Shown here: positions 12,808-24,701 of the stretch, piece after piece
How the letters are laid out: each line of letters begins with the position of its first letter
Position numbering within the stretch: position 1 is the stretch's first letter
Assembly: GCA_026419785.1 (NCBI GenBank)
Contig: JAODTK010005611.1
Location: forward strand, 345,001 to 409,000
Length of the DNA: 64,000 nt
Direction of reading: 5' to 3'
Origin: Sclerodactyla briareus
Taxonomy: Eukaryota > Echinodermata > Holothuroidea > Dendrochirotida > Sclerodactylidae
Notes under the pieces: model-generated
What the model saw: only the letters and a program-made list of their open reading frames with translations
What the model was told of the DNA's origin: nothing
Database searches by the model: none
Program-made: the position numbers and the translations under genes

Positions 12808-13269
12808 TAAGAGCCCCTGAGTGCCGCCTATTAACCCCGTTGATGTACGATCTCAAGAAAAAGCTGATTTTAAGAGGCAATTTGTCTCGGAAACACTCCG
12901 CAATAATATTACAAGTCCACATTCCAGGGTGTAAAAGTCAAAGAACGTCTCGCGGTACCTCGAGACTCATTGATTCTGACCATGGTCGTCGATCTGTTTT
13001 GAAAGTGGGGTGGGGGCGGGGGGAGGGTCACATCGATGCAATTCACCATTAAGCGGAGCGCCACCATAGTTTGGCGCGAGCGTGTGGCAAGAAACTGTTA
13101 GCTTTTTCATACCCCTAGATCGCCGGAACGGCACTTGGCCAGGCTCTATACCCACCCAGCTACATGTGTGATTCGAGTGGACAAAGAAACGAACAAAAAG
13201 TTGTCGTTGTAGCAACCAACTAAGTTGATTTATCGCATATCACACTCTGGTATCTTTTTATACTTTTCT

Positions 13270-13530
13270 ATTTGGCTTTGTTTGCGTGGGATTTAAGGGT
13301 CTACCGAACGGTCCCTGGTGGGATCGAAGGGAAAAGCCATAGGCGTCCGAGACAATTCCAATTTGGGGGGCAGAAAATCCTGTCATCGGAAAGTAATCCA
13401 GCGCGCGCGAAGCGCGAAATTTTTTTGCTTTTCACTTTTCTTTTTTCTTCTCAAATTTTCTACGAATGTTGCCCGAATTTTTCATCTCAGAAAAAATGGG
13501 GGCGGGGGGTGAGGGGAGTGTGCACCCAAG
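13270..13530 (+). repeat. Dispersed repeat, + copy (partner at 19070-19420)
   Basis: Words such as GGTCTACCGAACGGTC, GGGATCGAAGGGAAAAGCC and ATAGGCGTCCG match the reverse complement of 19290-19400 (CTACCAAACGGTC, GGATCGAGGGAAAGCC, ATAGGCGTACG). A GC palindrome (GCGCGCGCGAAGCGCG) and a TTTTC-rich stretch follow. It is noncoding in all frames that I could judge. Confidence 0.55.
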
Positions 13531-15639
13531 CTCTGAAATTATTTTGAGTGAACAAAATGATTCGAATCTTTACATCGCATATTTACAGCGCCTGGTAGAG
13601 AAACCCTTACGCTCGAAACACTTGACAAATCATGCACTTTTGGCTATTCGATTTAAAATTCGGGCACTCAGTAAGAAACATGGTAGCCTTCTACTTTGGC
13701 CCTAGTGGGGGTCAGATCTCCCTTGGGCCGCACCTGGAATTAGTGGACGGAAGACATTTTCAAAAATTCAACACTTTAGACGATATCGAATATTATTATC
13801 ACTGTGCAACCACCGCACACCCCTCTAGGATAAAATGACCCGGTGCACGGTACCCGTTCACAGGTTCAGTAGATTGGGACAAAAGAACTTACCCAGACTC
13901 AAAAGGTTAGTGGATTTCATTACGGTTTATATCGCAAAACAGTACTGCATCTCGCTAAATTTTTTTTCTGTGTGGTTTTGGAATCCTTTAAGTAAGGCGT
14001 AAATTGCGGGCCACCAATTCATAATTACAAAACTTTTCATTTTTTACTTTGCCCAATTTTCTTCCATTTTTCTCCAATTTGGGTATTTTTCGTTAGTGCT
14101 TTCACTCAATTTTACTGCAATCCCCGACCCAGTCTCGGATATTATGACTGATTTGCCGAAGTTGGTTCTGTACGCATCCGTGATGTACTTTACCATCTTA
14201 CTATATTGGGCATGGATTTACATTGTCACCTAAATTTGGGTTGAAAATCCCTCACATGCTCGAGTTGTGTAAATGTTTGCGAATAGCGGTATGCGCGCAG
14301 GCGGACTAATGTGATGAGCTGGAATAGGCGTACGGGCTCCTTCTAATTTAGGATAAATGTTTGGCCTAAATACAACGACGGAAGAAGAATCAGCCCGCCA
14401 CGCGGAGCGCGGAAAAAAATGCTGTTTTTCGGGCATTGATTGAAAATCAGGACAGTCAGCAGGACATGTCGAGCATTCTTCACGTTTGCCTTTTTCTGTC
14501 CAAATGTTTCCCGAATTATTGTCATTTTTTGCCGAATTTCTAATCTCAGAAAAACGATTTGGAAGTCTGAGCCAGAAATCGAAAAGCAGGTGGATTTGAC
14601 GATTAGTAAATGTGAACAAACTATGTAGCCTCGTTACTCTGTCCAGGCCGTAACTCGAATGATTTATGGGTTAAGGTATTTTCGCCTTGCGGAATGGTAA
14701 GTGCCATGTGATTCATGTTGCAAAAAGGAAAGTGAAATGTAGAAACTGTCACTGAGGTCTAGATTGATTTTTCACTCTGTCGGCAAGCAGTGGACGTAAG
14801 ACACTTCTGACTTAGCGAGGGGCTAATCTTTATAGGGCGCGTTGAGAGGGGTCCGTGTTTACACGTCCCTTTGAAAAGTGTTGGATTTAGGTGCAAAACC
14901 ATGCCTCTAAGGGATTTTCTGGCCAAATGTGCTGACCTCCAAGGAAAGTGAGTTCTTCTTTTGGTTATTGTTCTGAATCCTACCTTCCATGAATGGGACC
15001 ACCGAATGTCCTCAGTGGGGGTCTAGGGGAAAAAAGACCTGGAAGTCAGATCGGAATCCTAATCAGAGACCCAGGTAACATTTTTTTGCCTCGTACCCGT
15101 TTCTTTCGACGGAATTTGGCTGAATATCACAACATTGTCGAATTTTGTTGCAATCCATTAAGGTAGAACACACGAACGTCGACAGGTGCTAGTTTCGCAA
15201 TGTTCTTGGTATAGACCTATGATTTTATCATGCTCTCAACTTCACTAGATTACACATTTCTTTCCTGGGTTTTGATAACATACGTATTCATATCACTTCT
15301 GCTTATTCTCGGGCTTTCGACAAGAGAAATCTGCAATCTGCCTGACAGTTTGGGCATTTACCCACTCTGGCAGGTTTGTCTGCCGTATTGTGCCTATTAT
15401 TGCCCAACGCTAGTTCCTCGATCTGCGAACTTGCGTTAACTTCCTAATATTTTGGAGCAGTTTGAACTCCTCCTCCACCTCGTATGCCAACGCCGCTTCG
15501 GTCTACAATAGACTTTTCATGTGGAATCTACTTTCTTCAAAGAAAAAACTAGACATGTGCCGCGGGTAAACCGACGTGTATATCCCCGCATAAACCGCCT
15601 TTGTGGCCCGCGTTTAGTAGAATCACATTTGACCTACGC

Positions 15640-15930
15640 TGTGACTCTGAAATGCCCACATGTTGTTCAGGGACTCCCCCGTAAGTCCACATCCGCTGAG
15701 TTTGTTCAAATCCGACCAGAGTTGGAAAAGTTTGCGAAAAAAACCCAAATTTGACCTCTGTTGGACCTTTAAATACCGTCATGTTATTCCGGACAACTTT
15801 TCGTCCCCACTCACCAAGTTTCCGTGTGAATCGGACTAACCTCTTATTTCGTGTGAAACCCCGAAATAGAGGGCAGCTACATGCAGTGATGCCCACTTTC
15901 GAATCATCGACATTCACTCGGGCGGACATA
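15640..15930 (+). repeat. Dispersed repeat (partner at 37840-38180)
   Basis: Shares GTGTGAATCGGAC, the AAATTTGACCTC / CAAATTGACCTC word, ATAGAGGGACA-like (ATAGAGGGCAGC) and CAGTGATGC words in the same order with 37840-38180. Function unknown; no coding region recognised. Confidence 0.5.
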
Positions 15931-16521
15931 TGCTACCAAGTTGCCAGATCAATCGGATAAAAGCGTTTTTTTTAACGAGTTATTGCGCTAAAGCCTAAAG
16001 TTCCGGATGGCGGCGGAGGCAGCGGTGGCGGCGGAGACGGCGGACCCATTCACGCCCAAGCACCCATAATACCCCCGAACACTTGGAAGTGTTGCAGGGA
16101 TATAATTAGAAGAGTCACTTATATTTCTGAGTGAGAAAACTTGCATGCAGATGCATGCATTGCTTACGACACATAGGAACAGGAGGTTTTTTTAGGGTTA
16201 TTAGGTGGTCTGCGCGCGCAGCGCGCGGAAATTTCGGACAATCAGGGTCGGAATAAAAGCTGCTGTGGTCTGTGAGGGGGTGCTTTCTCCATATTTTATC
16301 CCCACAGACACTTCAGGAATACGTGTGTAAACGGACATGTAATTTCGTCTCATCGAGGATCAAAAAGTGGGGGGGAATTTTATATGATTCCCCCCACTTC
16401 GAAAATTGGGGGACGTGTCCCTTCCCAGGATCGACGGCCCATGGTTGTGACATATCATTGTGACGAATTACCGTTCCGATATCGAATGCATTGCATAACA
16501 CAGAACGGCTTCCCTATTCAG

Positions 16522-16878
16522 GGATACAGGATATTCGACTCGTTGGTGGTGAGTCCCCAAATGTCGGGTCGAGTGGAAGAGTACTCATCATACGGTGAAT
16601 GGGGGAAACAGTGGGCGACGATTTTGATGGCGCGGCGATTGACGCTGATGTCGTCGGCAGGAAAATGGGTTATCAGGGGGCTTCGGCCTGGCGAAGCGAA
16701 GCTTACTTCGGCCAAGGCTCGGGGAGGGATACTGGCTTGACGATGTGGCCCCGTGTTCTGGATTTGAAAACTCATGGAGAGGTCCAATGATGATATGGTT
16801 GGGTAACCGTAACGTGGCATTTCAGAGGACGCTGTCTGGAATGTCGGCAGTCGACAATAACAACAATTGCCCCAACAG
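16522..16878 (+). CDS. SRCR domain exon with two Cys-to-Gly changes
   Basis: After TCCCTATTCAG the exon reads IQDIRLVGGESPNVGRVE. After a one-base A-run insertion it reads GEWGTVGDDFDG, AAIDADVVGRKMGYQGAS and EAYFGQGSG. The first two conserved cysteines (TVCDD and VVCR) are glycines here: TGC has become GGC, and TGT has become GGC. In the next frames YWLDDVAPCSGFENSW and a shifted EDA...LECRQS end are visible, with the last Cys retained. The donor is CCAACAG|GTAAGG. Length 357 is a multiple of three. Because the two Gly codons lie within clean frame, substitution is likelier than indel error. Loss of both cysteines would remove disulfide partners, so this domain is probably altered or decaying. 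Confidence 0.75.
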
Positions 16879-17682
16879 GTAAGGTTCCTACATGAGATAT
16901 CAGTGAACACATAGAACAGTGGCATGTGTCTATGCGGCTACAACAGATCAAGGAAGAAATACATGAAGAAAAAGAGAAACGTTCAATGTATCCTTCATTA
17001 TTTCGATCATCGCGGCGTACCCGAACAGCTAAAAAGTGTATTCACTTATTCGTAAAAATGTCCCCTCCAATATTGATACGCCGGTATCAAAAAGCGGCAA
17101 ATTGGTCAAACCTTGCTTGTCAATATATTATTTACTTTATGATTGAAAATCTAGGATTGCAATGTTCGTGGTTACTCATTAAAGCCAATTTGGGAGTGGC
17201 TGCCCAACTGGGCCCACACGAAGGAGGCGAATGATTTACCCTACTGAGGCAATGCTATTCGAAGATGAGTGAACAGCAATTATGATGGCGATAACAGGAG
17301 GGAAGCGGGTAACGAAGATACGTTGACGTAAAATACGCGACAGACTTATTGTGCTTATGATTCACCCTTATTTGAATCGCCCTCGCTATGCGCCGCCGCA
17401 AACACTTTTTTTTGCAGAAACGCATGGCACCCGGGAAGACCCAGGACAAAATCTCAAATGCAAAAAAACAAAAACCGGCCCCCCCCAAAAATTAAAAATG
17501 TTTATTTTTAATCATCGAAAAGGGACAATGTATCAGAAAAAAACCGGTTTAGGACAATTCGAAAAAAAACAAACAAAAAACATCGAAATGTGACTTTCAA
17601 GAAATTGTAGTCTAATGGAACAGCAGGCGATTAAGGAAAGCGATTTCAAAGTTTTAGAAGGGTAGCCAAATTATAGGGAGGA
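16879..17682 (+). other. Intron, nothing recognised
   Basis: AT-rich with A and C runs near 17470-17580; no exon or repeat recognised before the SINE at 17683. Confidence 0.4.
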
Positions 17683-18000
17683 TTTAGGAATAGCTCAGGC
17701 GGTAGAGCTTCGGACTACAGATCGAAAGGTTATGAGTTCGAATCCCACGATAGACCGATCAGCTTTTCCAGTGGGCCCCTTGGGCAAGGCACTTTGTCTC
17801 CATTGCCCCACCCACCCAGGCGTAATTGGGGACCTGTGAGGATTCGGAGTTACACCTGACGCTATAATGTCAGCAACTTGTACTCTCCGGGATTGTCGGA
17901 GGCGTACCGGTTCCTATGTCAGGGTAATATCTGTTAAAGAGCTTTGTACTGACAGCGTCGGGATATAGAGCTATATAAATACTAGATATTATTATTATTA
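17683..18000 (+). mobile_element. tRNA-derived SINE, + copy
   Basis: The head at 17683-17757 is tRNA-like. TAGCTCAGGCGGTAGAGC gives a perfect A box with a four-pair D stem, and GAGTTCGAATCCC is a good B box. A tRNA-unrelated body of about 200 bases follows, ending in GAGCTATATAAATACTAG and an ATT-repeat tail at 17988-18000. This head-body-tail order is diagnostic of a SINE moved by a partner LINE. The tail ends only 36 bases before the next exon, so it sits in the branch-point region of that exon's acceptor. Confidence 0.8.
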
Positions 18001-18036
18001 TACCTATATATGAGATATTTATTACTACTTCCCCAG

Positions 18037-18433
18037 AACCTCACTGGCGATCCGTCTAGGTGGTGGGCAGAGCCGAAGGTGCGGGTCGGTTGAGGTTGGG
18101 GCGATGAATGGGAAACCGATATGCGCGATTATTGGACGAGGACGAGTGGTGCGGTGTCTGTAGTCAGTTAGGGTAAGACGATGAATTCCTCATGGTCGTG
18201 AGAACCATGGCCTTTTTCGGACCGGGCAGTTGGTCAGATAGGGCTGGACGTTGTGACGTGTAACGGCTCTTGGAGCAGTCGGATTGAGTGTGACATCAAC
18301 AGCTTCGGCGTTCACAAATGCGGAACTACGAAGACGCGGGAGTCGAATGTCTCGTAAAAGAGGGGGAGTTCGTCACGTACAACCACAATTTAGAGATTTT
18401 CAGCAATAGTACCTATATCATGCAACAGACGGA
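18037..18433 (+). CDS. SRCR domain exon with long C-terminal extension
   Basis: The exon follows ACTTCCCCAG. It reads LAIRLGGGQSR and, with compensating indels, a VEVGDEWET..CDYW-like block at 18075-18145, then AVCSQLG. Farther on AFFGPGSWS is read, then LDVVTCNGSWSSRIECDI, NSFGVHKCG and YEDAGVECLVKEGEFV in frame. After the domain the frame stays open for about 25 residues (YNHNLEIFSNSTYIMQQ) to a GGA|GTGAGT donor at 18434. That extension is longer than in the sister exons and includes a possible N-glycosylation site (NST). It is a bona fide SRCR with minor frame breaks. Confidence 0.78.
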
Positions 18434-18657
18434 GTGAGTATTAAAAAGGAAATGAGCAATAATGATGTGCACTGATTTCACACCCGGCGTTTTTGTGTCT
18501 CCAGATGACATTGCATCCGTACTAGTCACGGCCTGGGAACCTCAACATGACAATCCAGAAACGTGACTTCATTGACCCTTTTGCCTGACCAACAATTTTT
18601 GGATTCCAATTTAAATATAGCAATACTGGATTAACACCGGCATGGGCGTCAACAGGT

Positions 18658-18735
18658 GGGAAACCGGGGGGGGGGGGAAATGTCTCCCCACTTTCAGAAG
18701 TGGGGAAATCATATCGTTTCTCCCCCCCCCCCACT
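18658..18735. repeat. G-run / C-run inverted repeat
   Basis: A 12-base G run is followed by AAATGTCTCCCCACTTTC, AGAAGTGGGGAAATC and an 11-base C run. The CCCCACTTTC / AGAAGTGGGG arms and the flanking G and C runs could fold as a hairpin. A related G/C pattern lies at 16365-16410. Confidence 0.5.
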
Positions 18736-19069
18736 TTTTCCGGACCGTAATGAAAAAAATAGGCATATGCCCAATTTTGTATCACTCTGAACTGATTCAA
18801 TTTTGTTAACCAAACAATAATGCGTTGGAAATTGTCTTAAGTCCACAATTCAGGATGCGGGCCCCAGGTGGAGAATATGGACCCGACGGAGGGCCGAAGA
18901 CGAAGGATTAACATGTTCATACCGAGTTCGAATTTTAAATCGAGAATAGCCAAAGTGCCATAATTTTTCAATTGTTTCGGGCGCAATAGCGTTTTTCTTC
19001 CAGGCGTTGTACGTAAAACATGCGATGTTTGTTAATGCTTCGATCGAATCATTTGTCACTTCAATTAAA

Positions 19070-19420
19070 TCCAGGAGCATTGGGGGCAGACGCCCCACAT
19101 TTTCTGACGTTGAAAAAAATTCGAGCGAAAAAATTCGTGGAAAAATTTTGTGAAGGAAAAAGGCGAGTGAAAAATGCCTGAATTTTTTGCAGACCTTTTT
19201 CGATTAAAATGCCCGGAAAACATGCAAAAAAAATTTCGCCGGTGTTTTCCACATGACTGACTTGTTATAAATGGGTACACATTTTCTGCTTCAAATCGGA
19301 GTGGTCCGTACCGTACGCCTATGGCTTTCCCTCGATCCAACCAGAGACCGTTTGGTAGAACCCTGGATCCCACGCAAACAAAACCAGAGTAGGAAAGGTA
19401 AATAAAAAATACCATGTTTG
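19070..19420 (-). repeat. Dispersed repeat, minus copy (partner at 13270-13530)
   Basis: Reverse complement words ACCAAACGGTCTCTGG, TTGGATCGAGGGAAAGCC and ATAGGCGTACGG match the + copy near 13300. Rich in AAAATTTT-type tracts. No protein is supported. Confidence 0.5.
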
Positions 19421-19704
19421 TGATATTCGGTAAATCCTCGTTGTATGCAAAATGACAACTTTCTTTTCTGTCTTTTACTCAAACACACATGGAGGAAGTG
19501 GCTATTGAGCCTGGCAGTGCCGTTTCCGTAAATATGGAGGATATGAAAATCTGAAAATTTTCTTGGTACGCTTCGCGCCAACCATGGTCATTTGCATTTC
19601 GATTGTGTCCCCCTCTCCACCGGACACTACGGTACCTTCACTTGATGTGAGGCAGGCTGGTGTTTACAGATAGCACAGCTAGGGAAAGTGTCTCTGAATG
19701 TAAT

Positions 19705-19790
19705 CTACAAGGGGGAAGGGGGGGGGGGGTGGGGGGGGACGCGTCCCCCCAAAAATTCAGAGTGGGGGGGGGGGTCCGTCCCCCCTAAAT
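19705..19790. repeat. G-rich tract with complementary C runs
   Basis: Long G runs (up to 13) alternate with CCCCCC blocks (ACGCGTCCCCCC and GTCCGTCCCCCC), so arms may pair. Such tracts are prone to length error in assemblies. Confidence 0.5.
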
Positions 19791-20644
19791 TTTGACCAAA
19801 TGAAATTTGAAAATTAACACCAACATCGACAATTGAACTTCATATGCGATTGCGAACAGGATGGCATATAGACATAGATATAGCAGCCCTAAATAAATGT
19901 GAAACTAGTATCCTTTCTAAGTTCAACAAATGTTGCGTACCGAACCCGTTGCCGACTGGTCTGCGATATTCGCAGTTTGTAGCGGAGTCTGTAAGCGAAT
20001 GGGAAGTATAGTTACATCCGCGTAGAGAAATGTGAAAAACTAGAACAAGAAGGAAACACGAGTCAGTATTTTTGGCAAATAAAGTGATGACCGACTGACT
20101 GTAGTGCTAGTCTCTTGACTAGGATTACTAGATTATTCGAGATGGACAACTAATCACCGGCTGTATCCACGGTACAAGGCCACAATACTCCGCAACAAAA
20201 GTGGGACATTTAAAAAAAAGTCCTTAGATCAAACATAAAAAGTGATGATTGCATTTTGTTCAGTTATGATTGAATATGAAGACAATACTCCAAATGAAAT
20301 GTCTGTGAATGACGTTATCATTACTATCTCGCAGTACAGGCTTTAGGGTTACGTACGTTTCAATAAAAAAGACACCAAAAATAACATGATCATGTATCGA
20401 ACTGTATACTGTTAAAATTGCTATGAATTTGCATACCGTATGTTGCTAATACAACAATACATTCTTTAAACCTGATTCACTTGTTTGTTACAACATCCCC
20501 AAGTGGAGAGGTCTTACTTAGTTTTAAAGAACACCACTTTTGGTGTCCTTCTAACGTTACGTAATAATTTTTCACTTAGTTTATCAACAATTGAAAATGC
20601 GCGGAAACCACAATTTTAAAACATGTTAATCTTTCCCGTGTTTT

Positions 20645-20732
20645 GTTCGTCCAACTTACGGGAGTCGCCCAAACCCCTAACAGACTGCAAGTCCGACATA
20701 CGCTAACCACGTGACCACAGTAGTGCCAACTG
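20645..20732 (-). mobile_element. tRNA-like SINE head, minus copy
   Basis: The reverse complement reads GTGGTCACGTGGTTAGCG, then TATGTCGGACTTGCAGTC and GGGGTTTGGGCGACTCCCG. That is an A-box-like, anticodon-arm-like and B-box-like order, but the B box is imperfect. A SINE or tRNA pseudogene is the best guess. Confidence 0.45.
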
Positions 20733-21689
20733 GGCGGAAAGGGGCTACCTGGGCTAGCATCATAATCACTCATTACTCGATCATGGCCCTGGAATTCACC
20801 GTAATGATCGAATAAGTGTGTGTGCAATCCCTTTCCCCGGGCCTTCCCCCCGAGGAATTGCTGTCTCCAAAGCCATCTGATATGCCTTAAATCATTCTTC
20901 ATACACTTGCCTTTTTATTAATACTCCATTTGCAGATATGACCCTGTTTTATAACTGGTACATATAGCTCACAACGCTCAAGAAAGTGTCGTTTCCGGTC
21001 ATCTGGAGTTCTTGTAAACCCAAATTTTCAAGCGCGCTCCTGCGCCAACCAATGGTGGCGCTCCGCTTAGATAGTAACACACATCAATTCAGCAAAATGT
21101 TTGGTCTGCGTCACCCCTAAATTTGTATGCTTCCGCCGCCACTGGAGACGAATGTTCACATAGACGGGAAGCATAAATTAAAATGTGAGTAAACTACCAC
21201 TGAATCTGCAACATAACCACGTTCACTAATGCTGCCTTAATACTCATCATTGAAAGTAATTTCTGGAATATGTTGGCTCCCATGAGCTAATTAACTATCT
21301 TCACTGAGCTGATGTAATTTTTCTTGGCTTCGCATTAGCGTACACTGCGTTTTCTCCCATATTAATATCTTCTTTGTAAGGATGGTTACACAATTTGTAA
21401 GTGTCGTCCTTCCACCCGGTATGCCGGAGGGTCATACCCACACCTTTGAGAATTGGCATCTGTTGCCTTCTCCGCTGTTCCGCTCGGCAAAGGGTATGGA
21501 GTAGGGACAGGGTGGCAATTTGCAAGTTGCGTCAGCGTGTGATCACCCCCACCCCCACATTAAAGTACCGCCAAAGAGGTATTGCCCTATTCCGTGTGCC
21601 CGTGGTGAGGATTTCGCAGCTGACAAAGTGATGGTGCGGTATCCAGGTCGGCACCCGTGCTGGGCCTTGACTAGGTTCGATTGCATCCT

Positions 21690-22211
21690 GTGCTCGACAT
21701 GTGAGCGGCATAATTTAAGGGCGGTATCATTTGCTTTACATGCAACAGGTCCCGGGTTCGATTTCCAGCCGACCAGCACGGGCGCGTTTTCTCAAGATGT
21801 GGCAGTACTTGCAGTTCGACTGCGTGTTCCTGTCTTTAGGTCCTGATCCTGCTGTGGGCAGTGGGCTTGGTAATTCGGGGGTTTTTTCCGGCGGGCACTT
21901 GCCAATAGGTCTCGTCCGGTTCGGCTGTGAGCAGTCGCGTCGACATCTTCCGCTCCTCCAGGTTTGAGAAAGTGGTCAGGTCCTGGGTCACTGATCGTCC
22001 GTCGGATGGATGGGGACGTAAAATAATGGTCTCGGGAGCAGGTTGTGATTTGTTGAACCCCTGCCTCGATACCTTTTGAGCACTAGTCGAGAAGAGAAGG
22101 CGAGTTGGCGCGGGTTGCTCATCCACGATCAAAAAGTCGGTTAGGGTTCCTCAGATGAGTCAAAATTGGCTTCCTGAACCCGTTAGCAATCAAATCAAAA
22201 TCAAATCAAAT
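21690..22211 (+). mobile_element. tRNA-derived SINE family 2, + copy
   Basis: A B-box (CCCGGGTTCGATTTCC) sits at 21751-21766 after a tRNA-like head. The body shares GCACTAGTCGAGAAGAG and CTCATCCACGATCAA-type words with inverted copies at 50391-50862 and 63028-63518. It ends in GGCTTCCTGAACCCG and an AATCAAATCAAA tail, the expected 3' end of a SINE. Confidence 0.7.
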
Positions 22212-22254
22212 AGACATACCATGATAAAAAGAATTTCACAGGAAAATCGCATCC

Positions 22255-22320
22255 CGCATCCGCACCTATGAATTCGTAGTATTGAATGAGTGCGGATGCG
22301 GGTTGCGGTGTCATTGTAAC
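22255..22320. repeat. Palindrome of the foldback repeat family
   Basis: CGCATCCGCA at about 22257-22265 is matched by the reversed word TGCGGATGCG about 30 bases later. It belongs to a family whose other members lie at 22990-23260, 25850-26280, 29775-30200, 43020-43330 and 44740-44960. Confidence 0.45.
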
Positions 22321-23703
22321 CTATCTAATTGTTACGTTGAATATAGAAGCGACAGTCAAATATAAATAGATATGATGCCGGAAGAAGAAACATAGCGATT
22401 GCAGTTATGTTCATATATACGGACGTTGGTTGGGTTCAGATGAAGATATTCCATATAATTCATTCGCGCTGGCGGGCATCACGCAGTTAATGCTACAAGG
22501 CTTGTAATTTTTCCGACGTGGTGCTCGTTCCACTTTATTTAGAATTTGAATTTTCCATCTCTGCAATTTGAATACAACAAAGAGAAAACACTCCATGACC
22601 AAGATCTCGAATTTGGTTTTTTTTTTTATTTATTTTTATAGTTAGACAGCCCTCCGCATCGCACTGATAGAAAGAATAGGCGGGAATGGGAATACGAATA
22701 GGCGGGATGCGGGAACGTTTGAACGTATCCGATGTGCTATGAATGGTTTGCAGAGATAAAGATGTGGCCATACACACAAACCCCAAATATTATGGAAAAC
22801 GGGCACTAAGTAGGCAAATTACCACTGATGCTGCATCATACCGCGAGTGAATCACATGGAATGTCTTCCTCATAAGCAATTCAACGACCATCCCTATACA
22901 GAACTGAAAGTATGGATGGCGTCACTGTTCTTCTCTAACAAATCATCCTGCTTCACGAAAAACGATTCCACTCATGTCGCCACCACGATATCGTATCCAC
23001 GGAAAGCCCTAGCTTCTGAGGCTGGGATATTCCATAGATGCTTGTCGTGTCGTGATGGATGTGAAGATCACATAATTACGAGGGAAGGGAAAACGTTTGT
23101 TTCCGGGGAAAAAACACTGATGAAAGTTGCTGCGGAAAGACCATGAGAAATGCACCAGACCCATGCATATTGTCGTGAGTGGCTTTGAGAAGATGTTTCC
23201 AGATGATTCATTCGCGATGATACGCATCCGTATATGATTGGTAAATTGTTGCTTCGTTGTCTAGTGAGGGTTGATTGATCGCTTTCTTCGAATTGTTTTT
23301 GCATATGGGAACCAATCCTCGCAAACTAGATAAAACATTAGGCACTGGCCCCCCTCTCAGTTCCGTGAATTCGCGGATTTTCCACATGCGTAACGGACGC
23401 GCATACGCAAACAATGGATCCAGCGGGGTTTCAATACTTGAGCCGGAGAATCATTTCCGTCCCAGTGAATTCCATTACCGCATGTCGGATCTATAAGATG
23501 GTCTGTTGCCTAATCGCTTCTGGTTAAGCACTAGATAGAACAGTGAAGAAAGAAAGATTGGCAATCAGGAACATACCGTCGAAACCAAATATCCCTTGCT
23601 GGGCAATCGCTTCGGAGTGAGTATTCCGTGTGTAGCTGTTAATATAGTACAATAGGCTAGTGCCTAGTTCGCCTAGCTGATCGACACATGATTCTCTGGA
23701 CAG

Positions 23704-24013
23704 TTATCGAGGACATCCGATTAGTTGGAGTTCTTCCCCTAATGAAGGCCTCGTCGAAGTCCTCGTGAACGGCGAATGGGGAACGATCTGCAATGACCTT
23801 TGGGGGGTAGACGATGCGACAGTAGTCTGTCGACAGATGGGTTACTCTGGCGTCGTACAGGAGTACAAGTTTTTCGGAGGCCGCAGATGCAGCTGATACT
23901 CTTGGATGAAGTGGAATGAACGGTCTGGACACTCCATCAATAGAATGCGAGAGGAAAACGATTGGCTACTAATTGCGGACTGTATGAGCAAGTTGGCGTT
24001 GAGTGCCTATCGG
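23704..24013 (+). CDS. SRCR domain exon, last of the array
   Basis: After TCTCTGGACAG the exon reads IEDIRLVGV, then [19 protein letters not shown] and [18 protein letters not shown], then [10 protein letters not shown]. After further indels [20 protein letters not shown] is visible, followed by [19 protein letters not shown] and a CGG|GTGAGA donor. The usual EDAGVEC is EQVGVEC here. All six core cysteines are present. It lies 5.3 kb from the previous SRCR exon and 3 kb before the first LDLa exon, so it ends the SRCR part of the model. Confidence 0.84.
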
Positions 24014-24085
24014 GTGAGATAATGTTATGTTTATCAATTGCTCGATCATTTTATTATCATACTGCTGGTTGGTAGCTTAGATATC

Positions 24086-24630
24086 GATTCTTTATTCATT
24101 GACGAAGTCAGAGGAACTCTGCAGGCCCCGTCGCGTGTGTGGGTTTGTGTGTGTGTGTTGTATGTGTGTGTGTGACGCCCAGCTGTAAACACGATAACTT
24201 GATCAGGTCTGAAGTAGGTCCGGCTCATATTGGTATTTGTGTTCCCAGGAGAGTACATGAACCCTGTTTTGGGGTAGGTCAGAGGGTCCGTTGCGGTCAT
24301 AGAGGTCAAAGCCTGGAAACCTGAAAAACGATAAGTCTCAGAATGGTAGTCTGATCAGGTGGTGAAATTGGTGTGCAGCTTTCGTTTGGGGAGTACGGGA
24401 AACCTATTGTGTTTGGTCAGGTTGGGGGTGAAATTGTGGTTCGAGAATTAGAAAAATTTGTGGAAAAGCGATATTTTGGCCAATTTTGGCTTGTAAATGT
24501 TTACATGATAACTCGAACCCAGCCTACATGGATGAAGCAATTATTGTTATGTTGTTCTCCATGATGAGTACATGAACCTCTTGTTTGGGGGGGGGGGGTA
24601 GGTCTGAGGTCATCTGAGTGTCACAGAGGT

Positions 24631-24666
<36 letters not shown>

Positions 24667-24670
24667 AAAC

Positions 24671-24701
<31 letters not shown>

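Larger units (their letters stand above)
12808..16521 (+). other. Long intron with dispersed repeats
   Basis: Contains a repeat shared in inverted form with 19070-19420 (around 13270-13530), GCGCGC-type hairpins at about 13403, 14398 and 16212, and a repeat shared with 37.8-38.2 kb at 15640-15930. The remainder is unrecognised. It ends in the acceptor CTTCCCTATTCAG at 16509-16521. Confidence 0.4.
18434..23703 (+). other. Long intron with repeats
   Basis: Holds G/C-run hairpins near 18660-18735 and 19710-19790, an inverted dispersed repeat, a tRNA-like SINE head near 20650-20730, a tRNA-SINE at 21690-22211 and copies of a palindromic repeat family at 22270-23260. No SRCR or LDLa exon was found in these 5.3 kb. 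Confidence 0.4.

Noticed and set aside
17683..17757. Functional tRNA gene
   Set aside because: The A and B boxes are good, but the acceptor stem does not pair and a SINE body and ATT tail follow directly.
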